From an uncultured Drancourtella sp. (GTDB lineage: Bacteria > Bacillota > Clostridia > Lachnospirales > Lachnospiraceae): DNA of 54,334 nt. The stretch is from assembly GCA_937880845.1 (NCBI GenBank), contig CALFLL010000025.1, positions 1 through 54,334 of the forward strand, read 5' to 3'. The notes beneath the pieces were generated by a model. That model was given only the letters and a program-made list of their open reading frames with translations, did no database searches and was not told where the DNA came from. Shown here one piece after another: positions 16,536 to 25,563 of the stretch (positions are counted from its first letter, which is position 1; every line of letters begins with the position of its first letter). Position numbers and translations under genes: made by a program.

Positions 16536-17725
16536 TGGGAGAGCCTGTCATTTTTGGAATTTCTGGATATAAAAATTCCGGGAAAACATATTTGATGGAA
16601 AAAGTAATTCAGGGATTAACAAAAAAAGGATGGAAAGTGGTATCTGTTAAACATGATGGACATGACTTTGAAGCAGACAGAGAAGGAACGGACAGTTTCC
16701 GGCATTATCATGCAGGAGCATTTGCAAGTATAGTGTATTCTTCGGAGAAAATCCAGGTAGTTAAAAACAAAAAGAATATCAGACTACAGGAAATTATTTC
16801 TTTTTTCCAAGAGGCTGATATAATTTTGATTGAAGGGGGTAAAAATTTAGATTATCCCAAATATATCTGTGCTTATCCCGAAAAATTACCGGATGAAAAT
16901 AAAATAATCGATATGATTGAGCAATTGATTTTTAAAGAAAGGAAGAAAACGATGAATATAGAAAAGCTTATGGAAGAAATCCATCTTCCAGAAGAAGGAA
17001 GGGAATGTGTAAGAACATTTAAAATGACCAGGGAATTTTATAAAAGCTGGAAAGAACTGTTTTATAAAGATAAAAAAGAATTTTTTGCGGAGATAGAAAA
17101 TCGAAAAGATAAGGAACAGTTATTATTGTATTTATATATTAAATTCGCGGTAGAACAGTATCCAGAATTTGTAAAAAATAATATTTCTGATCAGATTTAT
17201 TTTGATACGTTTTATGATTTTACAATCTGGTTTAAACAATGTAAAAAGAAAACGGGAAAAGCAGGACTGATGGAAGAAAGATGGCTGTCACTTCCTCTTG
17301 ATATGAAAATTTTCAGGCTTGGAAGGCTACAATTTGAAAAGGATCCGGAAAAAAAGATATTGCATGTGCATATTCCAGAAGGTGAATCATTGTCAGAGGA
17401 GGCATGTACAGAATCTTTTCAACAGGCAGAACAGTTTTTCGGAGATACATATGAAATGTTTGACTGTGAATCATGGCTGTTATCACCAAAACTGAAAGAA
17501 CTGTTAGATGAAGATTCATCTATTATCAAGTTTCAGAATCGATTTGAAATAAAAGATATCATCTATACTTTTCGGCAGGCCGAAGAACGAGTATTTGGAG
17601 AAATCAGGGAAGACAGAGAACATTATCCGGAAAAGACACGCCTGCAGCGTTCCTTAAAAAGGTTTGTTCTTGAAGGAAAAGATGTGGGAATGGGATATGG
17701 AATTATAAATAGAAAAAATGAATAA
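16517..17725 (+). CDS. mobB: MobB domain fused in frame to a GNAT_C-like acyltransferase protein
   Basis: 402 residues. Residues 1-145 are MobB: P-loop GYKNSGKT, VSVKHDGHDFE, DSFRHYHAGA and ILIEGGKNLDYPK, a GTP-binding partner of MobA. Residues 146-402 look like a separate protein of the NAT_N/GNAT_C acyltransferase type, with EEIHLPEEGRECVRTF, LPLDMKIFRLGRLQFE, LHVHIPEGESLS, SWLLSPKLKELL and IIKFQNRFEI. The second part begins with its own Met146 (ATG 16952) preceded by AAAGGAAG, so it could also be translated alone. The natural MobB end would fall near residue 143. The second half fits the carbohydrate genes downstream better than the molybdenum operon. Confidence 0.78.
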   Translation: MCCPNLMGEPVIFGISGYKNSGKTYLMEKVIQGLTKKGWKVVSVKHDGHDFEADREGTDSFRHYHAGAFASIVYSSEKIQVVKNKKNIRLQEIISFFQEADIILIEGGKNLDYPKYICAYPEKLPDENKIIDMIEQLIFKERKKTMNIEKLMEEIHLPEEGRECVRTFKMTREFYKSWKELFYKDKKEFFAEIENRKDKEQLLLYLYIKFAVEQYPEFVKNNISDQIYFDTFYDFTIWFKQCKKKTGKAGLMEERWLSLPLDMKIFRLGRLQFEKDPEKKILHVHIPEGESLSEEACTESFQQAEQFFGDTYEMFDCESWLLSPKLKELLDEDSSIIKFQNRFEIKDIIYTFRQAEERVFGEIREDREHYPEKTRLQRSLKRFVLEGKDVGMGYGIINRKNE

Positions 17726-17740
17726 ATCAAAAGATTTATT
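17721..17740. repeat. AT-rich inverted repeat at the mobB/transporter boundary
   Basis: AATAAATC-AAAA-GATTTATT is a perfect 8-bp inverted repeat that starts within the stop codon region of the fusion gene and lies upstream of the predicted transporter promoter. It could be a weak terminator or an operator. Confidence 0.4.
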
Positions 17741-17752
17741 TTAAAAAACAAT

Positions 17753-17781
17753 TTTTCATTTCTTTTTCTTTCCATTATACT
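17753..17781 (+). promoter_or_regulatory. Predicted promoter of the sugar ABC operon
   Basis: TTTTCA (17753-17758), a 17-base spacer and TATACT (17776-17781), 36 bases before the binding-protein gene, which has ribosome site GGGAGG. Confidence 0.45.
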
Positions 17782-17816
17782 ATTAAAAGAAAGTTTGTTA
17801 TCGGGAGGAATGAGAA

Positions 17817-19115
17817 ATGAAGAAAAAAGCAGCAATAGTGTTGGCAACGGTTCTTTCTGTTTCTGTGCTGGCCGGCTGTGGTTCACAAAGCGAAGGGAAC
17901 AATAAAAAAGAAGATGGAAAAACGGTATTAACTTTTTGGTGTCATCAGAATGAGCCATGGGTAAAATCTTACGAAAAAATGGCTGAGAAATTTGAAAAGG
18001 AAAATCCGGAATATGATGTGAAAGTACAGGATTATCCTTATAATGTCTATAATGATAAAATCCAGACGGCAATTACTTCCAGTACGTCGGGACCGGATAT
18101 TATTGCTGTCTGGGGAGGAATGGCTCCGAATTTTATTGGAACAGATGCATTGTCTGAAGTACCGGAGACACTTGCAAAACAGCTTGATGAAGATTATATG
18201 GCATCGACAGTTGGAAGTTATAAGAAAAATGGAAAGTACTACGGAGTGCCGATGGAATATAATCTGGAATATGGCGGAATGATCGTAAACAAAAAATTGT
18301 TTGAAAAATCTCAGATTGCTTACCCTACAACATGGGAAGAATTGAGAAAAATTTCCCAAAATGTATCTGAGCAAAATGGCGATATTGTGGAAATGAAAGG
18401 ATTTGAAATGTTTGACACGGACTCTCTGATCTGCAATTATCTTGCTATGATTTTGCAGCAGGGAGGGCAGTATTTACAAGAAGATGATTCTGTAAATTTT
18501 GCAACGCCAGAAGGAATTTCGGCAATGAATGAAATCCTTGATATGATTAAAAACGGAGAATGTGACCTTACACATTTGACAGATGGCGAATATTGCTTTA
18601 ACGATGTATATCAGGATAAAGGATATATGGCATCTGTTGGTTCCTGGGCGATCGGGGAAGGGACAGATGGATATAGTCTGGAGTATGGAAAAGATTTTGA
18701 ATATGTGAAAGTACCGCAATATGGGAATCAAATGTCTTTTGCTTCGGAAACAGGCTGGGGACTGATTGTTCCGGAAAACAGTAAACATAAAACGGGTGCA
18801 TGGGAGTTTGTAGAGTTTTTCAGTCAGCCGGAAAATCTTGTGGAACATAATATCGCATGTAGTCAGCTTCCGCCAAGAAAATCTTTATTAACAAACGAAG
18901 ACTATATTAAGGCAATGCCACATGTAGAATTTCTTTTAGACATTCTTCCAAGTGGGCAGTGGATGGGACCATATAATACATCTGATATGAGAGAAATTTT
19001 TAATCAGACATTTTTGAATCTTTGCCAGGAAGAAAATCCGGATGTAGAAAGTGCATTAAAAGAAGCATCAGAAAAAATTACAAAAGAATGTAAGTATAAA
19101 TATTCTGCGGAATAA
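17817..19115 (+). CDS. Sugar ABC transporter substrate-binding lipoprotein
   Basis: 432 residues. A lipoprotein signal with lipobox LAGC (cleavage before Cys near residue 21) is followed by a family 1-type binding protein: LTFWCHQNEPWVKSYEKMAEKF, SSTSGPDIIAVWGG, YGVPMEYNLEYGGMIVNKKLF, YPTTWEELRKIS and a late GLIVPENSKHKTGAWEFVEFF. It should bind an oligosaccharide outside the membrane and deliver it to the two permeases that follow. No ATPase gene is in the cluster, so a shared MsmX-type ATPase elsewhere is likely. Confidence 0.93.
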   Translation: MKKKAAIVLATVLSVSVLAGCGSQSEGNNKKEDGKTVLTFWCHQNEPWVKSYEKMAEKFEKENPEYDVKVQDYPYNVYNDKIQTAITSSTSGPDIIAVWGGMAPNFIGTDALSEVPETLAKQLDEDYMASTVGSYKKNGKYYGVPMEYNLEYGGMIVNKKLFEKSQIAYPTTWEELRKISQNVSEQNGDIVEMKGFEMFDTDSLICNYLAMILQQGGQYLQEDDSVNFATPEGISAMNEILDMIKNGECDLTHLTDGEYCFNDVYQDKGYMASVGSWAIGEGTDGYSLEYGKDFEYVKVPQYGNQMSFASETGWGLIVPENSKHKTGAWEFVEFFSQPENLVEHNIACSQLPPRKSLLTNEDYIKAMPHVEFLLDILPSGQWMGPYNTSDMREIFNQTFLNLCQEENPDVESALKEASEKITKECKYKYSAE

Positions 19116-19122
19116 GAAATGT

Positions 19123-19155
19123 GGCAGAGAATCCGAAGAGGGTTCTCTGTCTTTT
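19123..19155 (+). terminator. Intercistronic hairpin behind the binding-protein gene
   Basis: GGCAGAGAATCC (19123-19134) pairs with GGTTCTCTGTC (19141-19151) and is followed by TTTTC. Hairpins at this place usually make the binding protein more abundant than the permeases, by partial termination or mRNA protection. Confidence 0.65.
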
Positions 19156-19197
19156 CATGAGAGAATGAATACTAGATAGGAGAAAGGACATATACAG

Positions 19198-20076
19198 ATG
19201 AAAAATCATAAATTTGTAGCCGCTATCCTTATTCCAAGTATGTTGTTTCTGGGAATATTCTCTGTATTTCCTGTTTTATATGGATTAGGTATTTCTTTGT
19301 TTGAATATAATCCGGCTAACTCATACAATCCTTTTATAGGATTTGAGAATTACAAGAGATTGATAGGTGATCAAGTATTTTGGACAGCGGTAAAAAATAC
19401 AATAATTTTTTGTATGGCAGCGGTAGCGGGAAACATTATCATCACACTCTTTCTGGCTAAAATCATTTCTGTTCTTCCATCAAGACGATGGAAAATATTT
19501 TTTCGTACAATTTTATTTATCCCATGCATCGCTCCAATAGTTGGAACATCTATGATTTGGAAATATGGAATTATTGGAGTAGATAACGGAATATTAAACA
19601 GGATCTTACAATTTTTTGGAGCTGCGCCCAAAGACTGGTTTATGACTACGTGGCAGCTTTTGGCTTTAATCATCATTTATACTTTATGGGCAGATATTGG
19701 ATACAATGTAGTGTTGTTTACAGCAGGAATAGAGGGAGTGCCAAAAGAATTCGATGAAGCTGCCTCCATTGATGGAGCAGGTGCTTTCCGAAGATTTATA
19801 TCTATAAAATTGCCTTTAATGGGAAGAACGTTTGCGTTTGTAGCTATTATGACTATGGCAAATTATTTTCAGATGTTTGCACAGTTCAGGATTTTTGCAC
19901 CAAATGGAGGGATGAATGATGCTGCTATGGTATTGACAAATTATATTTACGATACAAGTTTTGTAAGTTTTGATATGGGCTATGCATCTGCTATTGCAGC
20001 AGCATTATTTCTGATTGTATTTATTGTAGCCATGATCCAGAATAAAATGATGAGAGCAGATTGGAGTTATGAATAG
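19198..20076 (+). CDS. Sugar ABC transporter permease (MalF/UgpA type)
   Basis: 292 residues with six predicted membrane segments beginning FVAAILIPSMLFLGIFSVFPVLYG. The cytoplasmic EAA loop reads KEFDEAASIDGAGAFRRFISIKLPLM, the contact for the ATPase. It opens with AGGAGAAAGG ahead of ATG. Together with the next gene it forms the membrane channel. Confidence 0.93.
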   Translation: MKNHKFVAAILIPSMLFLGIFSVFPVLYGLGISLFEYNPANSYNPFIGFENYKRLIGDQVFWTAVKNTIIFCMAAVAGNIIITLFLAKIISVLPSRRWKIFFRTILFIPCIAPIVGTSMIWKYGIIGVDNGILNRILQFFGAAPKDWFMTTWQLLALIIIYTLWADIGYNVVLFTAGIEGVPKEFDEAASIDGAGAFRRFISIKLPLMGRTFAFVAIMTMANYFQMFAQFRIFAPNGGMNDAAMVLTNYIYDTSFVSFDMGYASAIAAALFLIVFIVAMIQNKMMRADWSYE

Positions 20077-20912
20077 TGAAAAACAAGAAAAAAGTAAAAT
20101 ATAAGAAATATCATTATGTTATCATTGGATTTCTTTGTATGTTTTCCGTAATAATGATGTATCCTCTTGTATGGATGCTTATGACTTCTTTTAAAACGAA
20201 TGCGGATATAAGAACAAACAGGACGCGGTTTTTTCCAGAACAATGGACTTTAGAAGGATATAGGACAGCATTCGAGAAAGCTCCCATAGGAGAATGGTTT
20301 ATCAATAGTATTATGATTACTGCCATAATAACCGTTGCCGTTATTATTACAAGTACATTGATTGGATATGTGTTTGCAAAGTATCAATTTAAAATGAAAA
20401 AATTTCTTTTTGTGATACTTTTGGCAACAATGATGGTACCGCCTCAAGTTACCATGATACCAAGATATCTGATGATCCAAAAATTAAACTTGTTTGATAC
20501 GAGAGGTGCTTTAATCGTACCGGCATTAGTGAGTGCATTTTCTGTATACTTGGCGAAACAGTTTATAACAGATATACCAGACAGTTTATGTGAAGCTGCC
20601 AAGATTGACGGGGCAGGTCCCATGCAAATTTATTGGAAGATTATTTTTCCGAATATCAGGCCTGCTATCGGATCTATCGGAATTTTTACAGCAATGGCAA
20701 GTTGGAATGACTATCTGAATCCATTGCTTATGTTAAACAATATTGATAAAATGACATTGCCGCTGGGGCTTATTTATTTTAACAGTCAAAGAACCTCTGA
20801 TTTATCAGCAACGATGGCGGCAGCAACGATGATGATGTTACCGATGATCCTTATTTTTATTCTGTTTCAGAAACAGTTTATCAAAGGGATGACATTAAGT
20901 GGAATAAAATAA
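20076..20912 (+). CDS. Sugar ABC transporter permease (MalG/UgpE type)
   Basis: 278 residues from a GTG that overlaps the stop of the previous permease (TAGTG); TTGGAG lies upstream inside that gene. It has six membrane segments, the family motif YPLVWMLMTSFK near the N-terminus, and EAA loop SLCEAAKIDGAGPMQIYWKIIFPNIRPA. The stop-start overlap indicates translational coupling with its partner. Confidence 0.93.
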   Translation: MKNKKKVKYKKYHYVIIGFLCMFSVIMMYPLVWMLMTSFKTNADIRTNRTRFFPEQWTLEGYRTAFEKAPIGEWFINSIMITAIITVAVIITSTLIGYVFAKYQFKMKKFLFVILLATMMVPPQVTMIPRYLMIQKLNLFDTRGALIVPALVSAFSVYLAKQFITDIPDSLCEAAKIDGAGPMQIYWKIIFPNIRPAIGSIGIFTAMASWNDYLNPLLMLNNIDKMTLPLGLIYFNSQRTSDLSATMAAATMMMLPMILIFILFQKQFIKGMTLSGIK

Positions 20913-20931
20913 TCATGACGGAGGGAATTCA

Positions 20932-22593
20932 ATGGAAACAAAAAAAACAACATATGAGATTAAATTAGTCAGCACTCTGGAAAAAGTATTCGATAATAAA
21001 TGTCCGGTCTACAGACCAGAATGTATGCTGTTGACCGGATTAAAAGGAGAAACGGTATCTTTTCAGGCAGCCTGTACATGTACAGGTTTTATGAAGAACC
21101 GAGTAAAAGTAGAAATTACTTCCCCGATCAAAGAGCATATTCTTGTGAGAAGCGTAGAATGTGTTCCGGCAGGAAGAACATGTGGACCAATTGTTGATGA
21201 TAATTATCTGAAGACAGAATCAGGCATGTATCCGGATCTTTTAAGAAAACTTAAAAATGGAATGGTGGATGTTTATCCAGGAAGATGGAGAAGCCTTTGG
21301 TTTGATATTGAGATTACAGAAGAGATGGAATCGGGGACGTATCCGATACAGATCACTCTGGAACAAGAAGGAGAAATCGTAGCACAGGCAGAAACAGAAG
21401 TAACTATTTATGATGCGGTTCTTCCAAAACAGGAAATCATCCATACGGAATGGTTTTATCCGGACTGTCTTGCAGATTATTATGGTGTTCCTGTATTTTC
21501 AGAAGAGCATTGGGAAATCATAGAAAATTTCCTGAAAGAATATGTAAAACGTGGCTGTAATATGATACTGACCCCATTATTCACTCCTTCACTGGATGTT
21601 GCAGTAGGAGAAGAGCGGACAACAACGCAGCTTGTAGATATCAAGGCAGAGGATGATACATGGAGTTTTGATTTTGAACGGCTGAAACGATGGGTTGATG
21701 TATGTCAGGCTCATGGAATCGAATATTTTGAAATGTGCCATCTGTTTTCACAGTGGGGAGCGAAATATGCACCGAAAATCATGGCAGATGTAAACGGAAA
21801 ACAAGAAAGGATATTTGGCTGGCATACGCCGGCAGTCGGAGAATATACCCGGTTTCTCCATGTGTTTCTGCCACAGTTGATTGAAAAATTAAAGGAGTGG
21901 GGGATTGCAGAAAGGACCTATTTCCATCTGTCGGATGAACCGAGGGAAGAACAGTTGGAAAGTTATAAAGCAGCAAAAGAATCCATCGGAAATCTGTTAG
22001 AAGGTTTTCATACCTTTGATGCGTTGTCCAGTTATGAATTTTACAAACATGGTCTGATTGATACGCCGATACCGGGAAATAATGAGATTGACGAATTTTT
22101 GGAACATGGACTGAAGGATATGTGGACATATTATTGTGTGGGACAGTATTATGAAGTCAGCAACCGTTTTATGGCAATGCCTTCTCTGAGAAACCGAATT
22201 TATGGACTTCAGCTTTATAAATACCAGATTGTGGGAGTATTGCACTGGGGATATAATTTTTACAACAGTCAGTTCTCTTATGAACACATTAACCCATATC
22301 TGGTGACAGATGCAGGTGGGGCATTCCCGGCAGGCGATCCGTTTCTGGTTTATCCGGGAGAAGATAAATGTCCGGAAGAATCCATCAGGATGATGGTACA
22401 CGCACAGGCATTTTCAGATTTAAGAGCATGTAGACTTTTAGAAAAACTGGCGGGAAGAGAGTTTGTCATGGAATGTATTGAAGAAGATTTGGCAAAGCCG
22501 CTTACGTTTAAATGCTATCCAAAATCGGATATGTATCTCTTACAGTTAAGAAACAGGATAAACAGGGAAATTGCAAAACGAATCAAAAAATAA
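20932..22593 (+). CDS. DUF4091 protein, GH123-like glycosidase candidate
   Basis: 553 residues without a signal peptide, so cytoplasmic. An N-terminal beta domain (residues 1-165) precedes a barrel-like part with HTEWFYPDCLADYYGVP, EYFEMCHLFSQWG and YFHLSDEPREEQ, ending with GVLHWGYNFYNSQFS. D335-E336 in LSDEP matches the adjacent Asp-Glu pair used by GH123 N-acetyl-beta-galactosaminidases in substrate-assisted catalysis. The family link is established for DUF4091; the actual substrate here is inference. Its place behind the importer suggests it cleaves the imported glycan. Confidence 0.8.
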   Translation: METKKTTYEIKLVSTLEKVFDNKCPVYRPECMLLTGLKGETVSFQAACTCTGFMKNRVKVEITSPIKEHILVRSVECVPAGRTCGPIVDDNYLKTESGMYPDLLRKLKNGMVDVYPGRWRSLWFDIEITEEMESGTYPIQITLEQEGEIVAQAETEVTIYDAVLPKQEIIHTEWFYPDCLADYYGVPVFSEEHWEIIENFLKEYVKRGCNMILTPLFTPSLDVAVGEERTTTQLVDIKAEDDTWSFDFERLKRWVDVCQAHGIEYFEMCHLFSQWGAKYAPKIMADVNGKQERIFGWHTPAVGEYTRFLHVFLPQLIEKLKEWGIAERTYFHLSDEPREEQLESYKAAKESIGNLLEGFHTFDALSSYEFYKHGLIDTPIPGNNEIDEFLEHGLKDMWTYYCVGQYYEVSNRFMAMPSLRNRIYGLQLYKYQIVGVLHWGYNFYNSQFSYEHINPYLVTDAGGAFPAGDPFLVYPGEDKCPEESIRMMVHAQAFSDLRACRLLEKLAGREFVMECIEEDLAKPLTFKCYPKSDMYLLQLRNRINREIAKRIKK

Positions 22594-22601
22594 TGTGTTT
22601 T

Positions 22602-22635
22602 CTGCCGACAGGATATACCTGCCGGCAGTTTTTTT
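22602..22635 (+). terminator. Intrinsic terminator after the DUF4091 gene
   Basis: CTGCCGACAGG (22602-22612) pairs with CCTGCCGGCAG (22618-22628), with one mismatch, and is followed by seven T. It separates the transporter unit from the glutamine-synthetase-like gene 48 bases on, which must then rely on readthrough or its own promoter. Confidence 0.85.
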
Positions 22636-22682
22636 GTGATATATTTAAGAAAGAGAACAGATTAAAAAACGGAGGGACAGGA

Positions 22683-23945
22683 ATGGAAAAAAACGTGAAA
22701 TATGAAATTCTACATACAATAGAGGGAAAAAACGTGAAATTTATACAGCTTCAGTTTGTAGATGCATTTGGAATATTGAAAAACATAACTGTCATGTCAA
22801 AAAAGGCAGAATATGTTCTGGAAGGAAAATACAGAATCGATGGATACAGTGTTTTGGGAAGAAACAAGGCCTCCTTTTATTTAAAACCGGATCCTGATAC
22901 ATTTACGATTCTTCCATGGTGTTTTCAACAGGAGAAAACAGCACGTTTTTTATGTGACCTGACGGACGAACAGGGAAGGGATGTCAAAGAAAGCAGTCGT
23001 TTCATATTAAAAAATATTCTGAGGAAAGCAGAAGAAAAAGGATATCGTTTTCAGATTAATGCAGAATGTGAATTTTCTGTTCTTGAAACAGATCATGCAG
23101 GAAAAGCTACAATCAATACAAAAGAACGTGCAAAAGATCTGGACTGTGATTCCATAGAAAACGAAGTAATATCGGTACTGGAAGAAATGGGAATTGAAAC
23201 CATGGCAGCTTATCGTGGCAGTATTCCGGCACAACATAAAATAAATCTGGAACCATCCTGGGGAATACAAAGTATGGATAACATTATAACGCTGCGGGCG
23301 GCTGTCAAAAATATTGCAAAGCAGTATGGAAGATATGCTACGTTCATGCCAAAACCGGGAGTTGATTTTCCGGGAAATTCCATGATTTTGAGTTTTTTGG
23401 TCTATAAAGATGGGAAAGACATTTTTTCAAATAAAAATGCAGAAAATGGTATCAGCCAGCAGGCATATTCTTTTATAGCAGGTTTGCTTGTACATATGAA
23501 TGGAATGACGGCTATCGCAAATCCTGTAGTTAATTCTTATAAACGTCTGCGAAGTGACTCCGGTCATTCACCGGAACTGTTTTGGTCTGTATCAGATTTT
23601 CAGGCTCCGCTTTGTGTTTTAAAGGAGAAAGATGGGACTGTAAGGATACAGTGGAGAATTCCGGATGGAGCAGCCAATCCTTATGTATTGGTTGCAGCTG
23701 CAGTGGAGGCAGGATTACAAGGGATAGAAGAAAGGATGATTCCGCTGAAATCAGGAGAAAAGGCAGGGTATCTTCCGGAAACATTGAAAGAAGCAGTAGC
23801 CGAGTTTGAAAAAGATGAACTTTTGAGAACGGTATATGGAGACAGCTATGTTAAAAGATATGTGGAAGAAAAGTGTAAAGAGTGGAAGCAATATCAGATA
23901 CAGATTACTGAGTGGGAACGGGAAGAATATCTGAACCAATTTTAA
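22683..23945 (+). CDS. Glutamine-synthetase-like protein with degenerate active site
   Basis: 420 residues from ATG 22683 behind GGAGGGACAGG; the frame is open to 22512 but that part overlaps the DUF4091 gene. Overall glutamine synthetase fold is clear: N-terminal FVDAFGILKNITV, then ECEFSVLE, GRYATFMPKP, ANPVVNSYKRL and PDGAANPYV. E128 and E130 match metal ligands E129/E131 of the Salmonella enzyme. Other catalytic positions differ: E212 is R178, E220 is K186, H269 is S237, E357 is Q323, and the Arg339 and GYEAP loop region is changed. It is unlikely to make glutamine. It lies in a carbohydrate cluster, just before glpK. Confidence 0.82.
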   Translation: MEKNVKYEILHTIEGKNVKFIQLQFVDAFGILKNITVMSKKAEYVLEGKYRIDGYSVLGRNKASFYLKPDPDTFTILPWCFQQEKTARFLCDLTDEQGRDVKESSRFILKNILRKAEEKGYRFQINAECEFSVLETDHAGKATINTKERAKDLDCDSIENEVISVLEEMGIETMAAYRGSIPAQHKINLEPSWGIQSMDNIITLRAAVKNIAKQYGRYATFMPKPGVDFPGNSMILSFLVYKDGKDIFSNKNAENGISQQAYSFIAGLLVHMNGMTAIANPVVNSYKRLRSDSGHSPELFWSVSDFQAPLCVLKEKDGTVRIQWRIPDGAANPYVLVAAAVEAGLQGIEERMIPLKSGEKAGYLPETLKEAVAEFEKDELLRTVYGDSYVKRYVEEKCKEWKQYQIQITEWEREEYLNQF

Positions 23946-23972
23946 AAAGAGGCAAAGGAGATGTGAAAAACA

Positions 23973-25469
23973 ATGGAAACCTATATTATGGCACTGGATG
24001 CAGGGACAACAAGCAACAGATGTATTCTTTTTAATAAAAAAGGAGAGATTGCAAGTTCGGCTCAAAAAGAGTTTACACAATATTTCCCGAAACCTGGCTG
24101 GGTAGAGCATGATGCGGATGAAATCTGGTCTACCCAGCTTGGAGTTGCGGTGGAAGCCATGAGTAAAATCGGGGCTTCAGCGGAAAATATCGCGGCTATC
24201 GGAATTACAAATCAGAGAGAAACAGCTGTTGTATGGGATAAAAAAACAGGGACACCGATTTATCATGCCATTGTGTGGCAATGTCGAAGAACAGCAGAAT
24301 ATTGCGACTCTTTGAAAGAAAAAGGGATGGAAGAGTGGTTCCGTAAAAAAACCGGGCTGACCATTGATGCATATTTTGCAGGGACAAAACTTCGGTGGAT
24401 TTTAAATCATGTAGAAGGGGCAAGAGAACGGGCAGAAAAAGGAGAACTCCTTTTTGGAACGATCGAGACATGGTTGATCTGGAAACTGACAAGAGGAAAA
24501 GTACATGTTACTGATTATTCCAATGCATCCAGAACGATGATGTTTAATATCAATACACTGGAATGGGATGATGAAATTTTAAAAGAACTGGATATTCCGA
24601 AATGTATGCTCCCTGAGGTGCGCCCATCAAGCGATATTTACGGGAAGACGGATGCGGCTTATTTCGGAGGAGAAATTCCAATCGGAGGTGCAGCGGGAGA
24701 TCAGCAGGCAGCGTTATTCGGTCAGACATGTTTTGAATCGGGAGAAGCTAAAAATACATATGGGACAGGCTGCTTTTTATTGATGAATACAGGAGAAAAA
24801 CCGGTATTTTCAAAGAACGGACTTGTAACTACAGTCGCATGGGGATTAGACGGAAAAGTAAACTATGCTTTGGAAGGCTCAATCTTTATGGCAGGAGCTG
24901 CAATCCAATGGTTGAGAGATGAATTGAAACTGATTGATTCTTCGGCGGATTCAGAGTATATGGCACAAAAAGTAAAGGATACAAACGGATGCTATGTGGT
25001 ACCGGCATTTACGGGGCTTGGGGCACCGTACTGGGATCAGTATGCAAGAGGAACCATTGTAGGGCTGACAAGAGGGGTCAACAAATGCCATATTATCCGT
25101 GCCACGCTGGAATCACTGGCATTTCAGGTAAACGATGTCATCGGTGCAATGGAAGCGGATTCGGGAATCGAACTTTCCTCCCTTAAAGTTGACGGAGGAG
25201 CAAGTTCCAACAATTTCCTTATGCAGGTTCAGGCAGATATCAATAATGTACCTGTGAAGCGGCCGTGCTGTGTAGAAACAACCGCGATGGGAGCGGCATA
25301 TCTGGCAGGGCTTGCTGTAAGATATTGGAAAGATCAGGAAGAAATCAAAAATAACTGGCGTATAGACAGGGAGTTTTACCCGCAGATGGAAAAAGATGAG
25401 CGTGAAAAAAAATTAAAAGGATGGAAAAAAGCTGTAAAATATTCCTTTGGATGGGCCAAAGAGGAATAA
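23973..25469 (+). CDS. glpK: Glycerol kinase
   Basis: 498 residues, a normal length. It phosphorylates glycerol with ATP to glycerol 3-phosphate. Seen: ALDAGTTSNRCILFN at the N-terminus, GITNQRETAVVWDKKTG near residue 80, WILNHV, ETWLIWKLT, GAAGDQQAALFGQ, YGTGCFLLMNTG, and the sugar-kinase end signature GAPYWDQYARG plus KVDGGASSNNFLMQ. The start follows AAAGGAG. No glycerol facilitator or glpD is present, so glycerol could come from lipids or from the imported compound. Confidence 0.95.
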   Translation: METYIMALDAGTTSNRCILFNKKGEIASSAQKEFTQYFPKPGWVEHDADEIWSTQLGVAVEAMSKIGASAENIAAIGITNQRETAVVWDKKTGTPIYHAIVWQCRRTAEYCDSLKEKGMEEWFRKKTGLTIDAYFAGTKLRWILNHVEGARERAEKGELLFGTIETWLIWKLTRGKVHVTDYSNASRTMMFNINTLEWDDEILKELDIPKCMLPEVRPSSDIYGKTDAAYFGGEIPIGGAAGDQQAALFGQTCFESGEAKNTYGTGCFLLMNTGEKPVFSKNGLVTTVAWGLDGKVNYALEGSIFMAGAAIQWLRDELKLIDSSADSEYMAQKVKDTNGCYVVPAFTGLGAPYWDQYARGTIVGLTRGVNKCHIIRATLESLAFQVNDVIGAMEADSGIELSSLKVDGGASSNNFLMQVQADINNVPVKRPCCVETTAMGAAYLAGLAVRYWKDQEEIKNNWRIDREFYPQMEKDEREKKLKGWKKAVKYSFGWAKEE

Positions 25470-25563
25470 ATGAACAAAAAATAATTTAAAATATGGACAA
25501 TTATATGCAAATATACTAAAATTATCGTATTGGAATAGAAGAGAAATACGGAGGTAAAATAGT

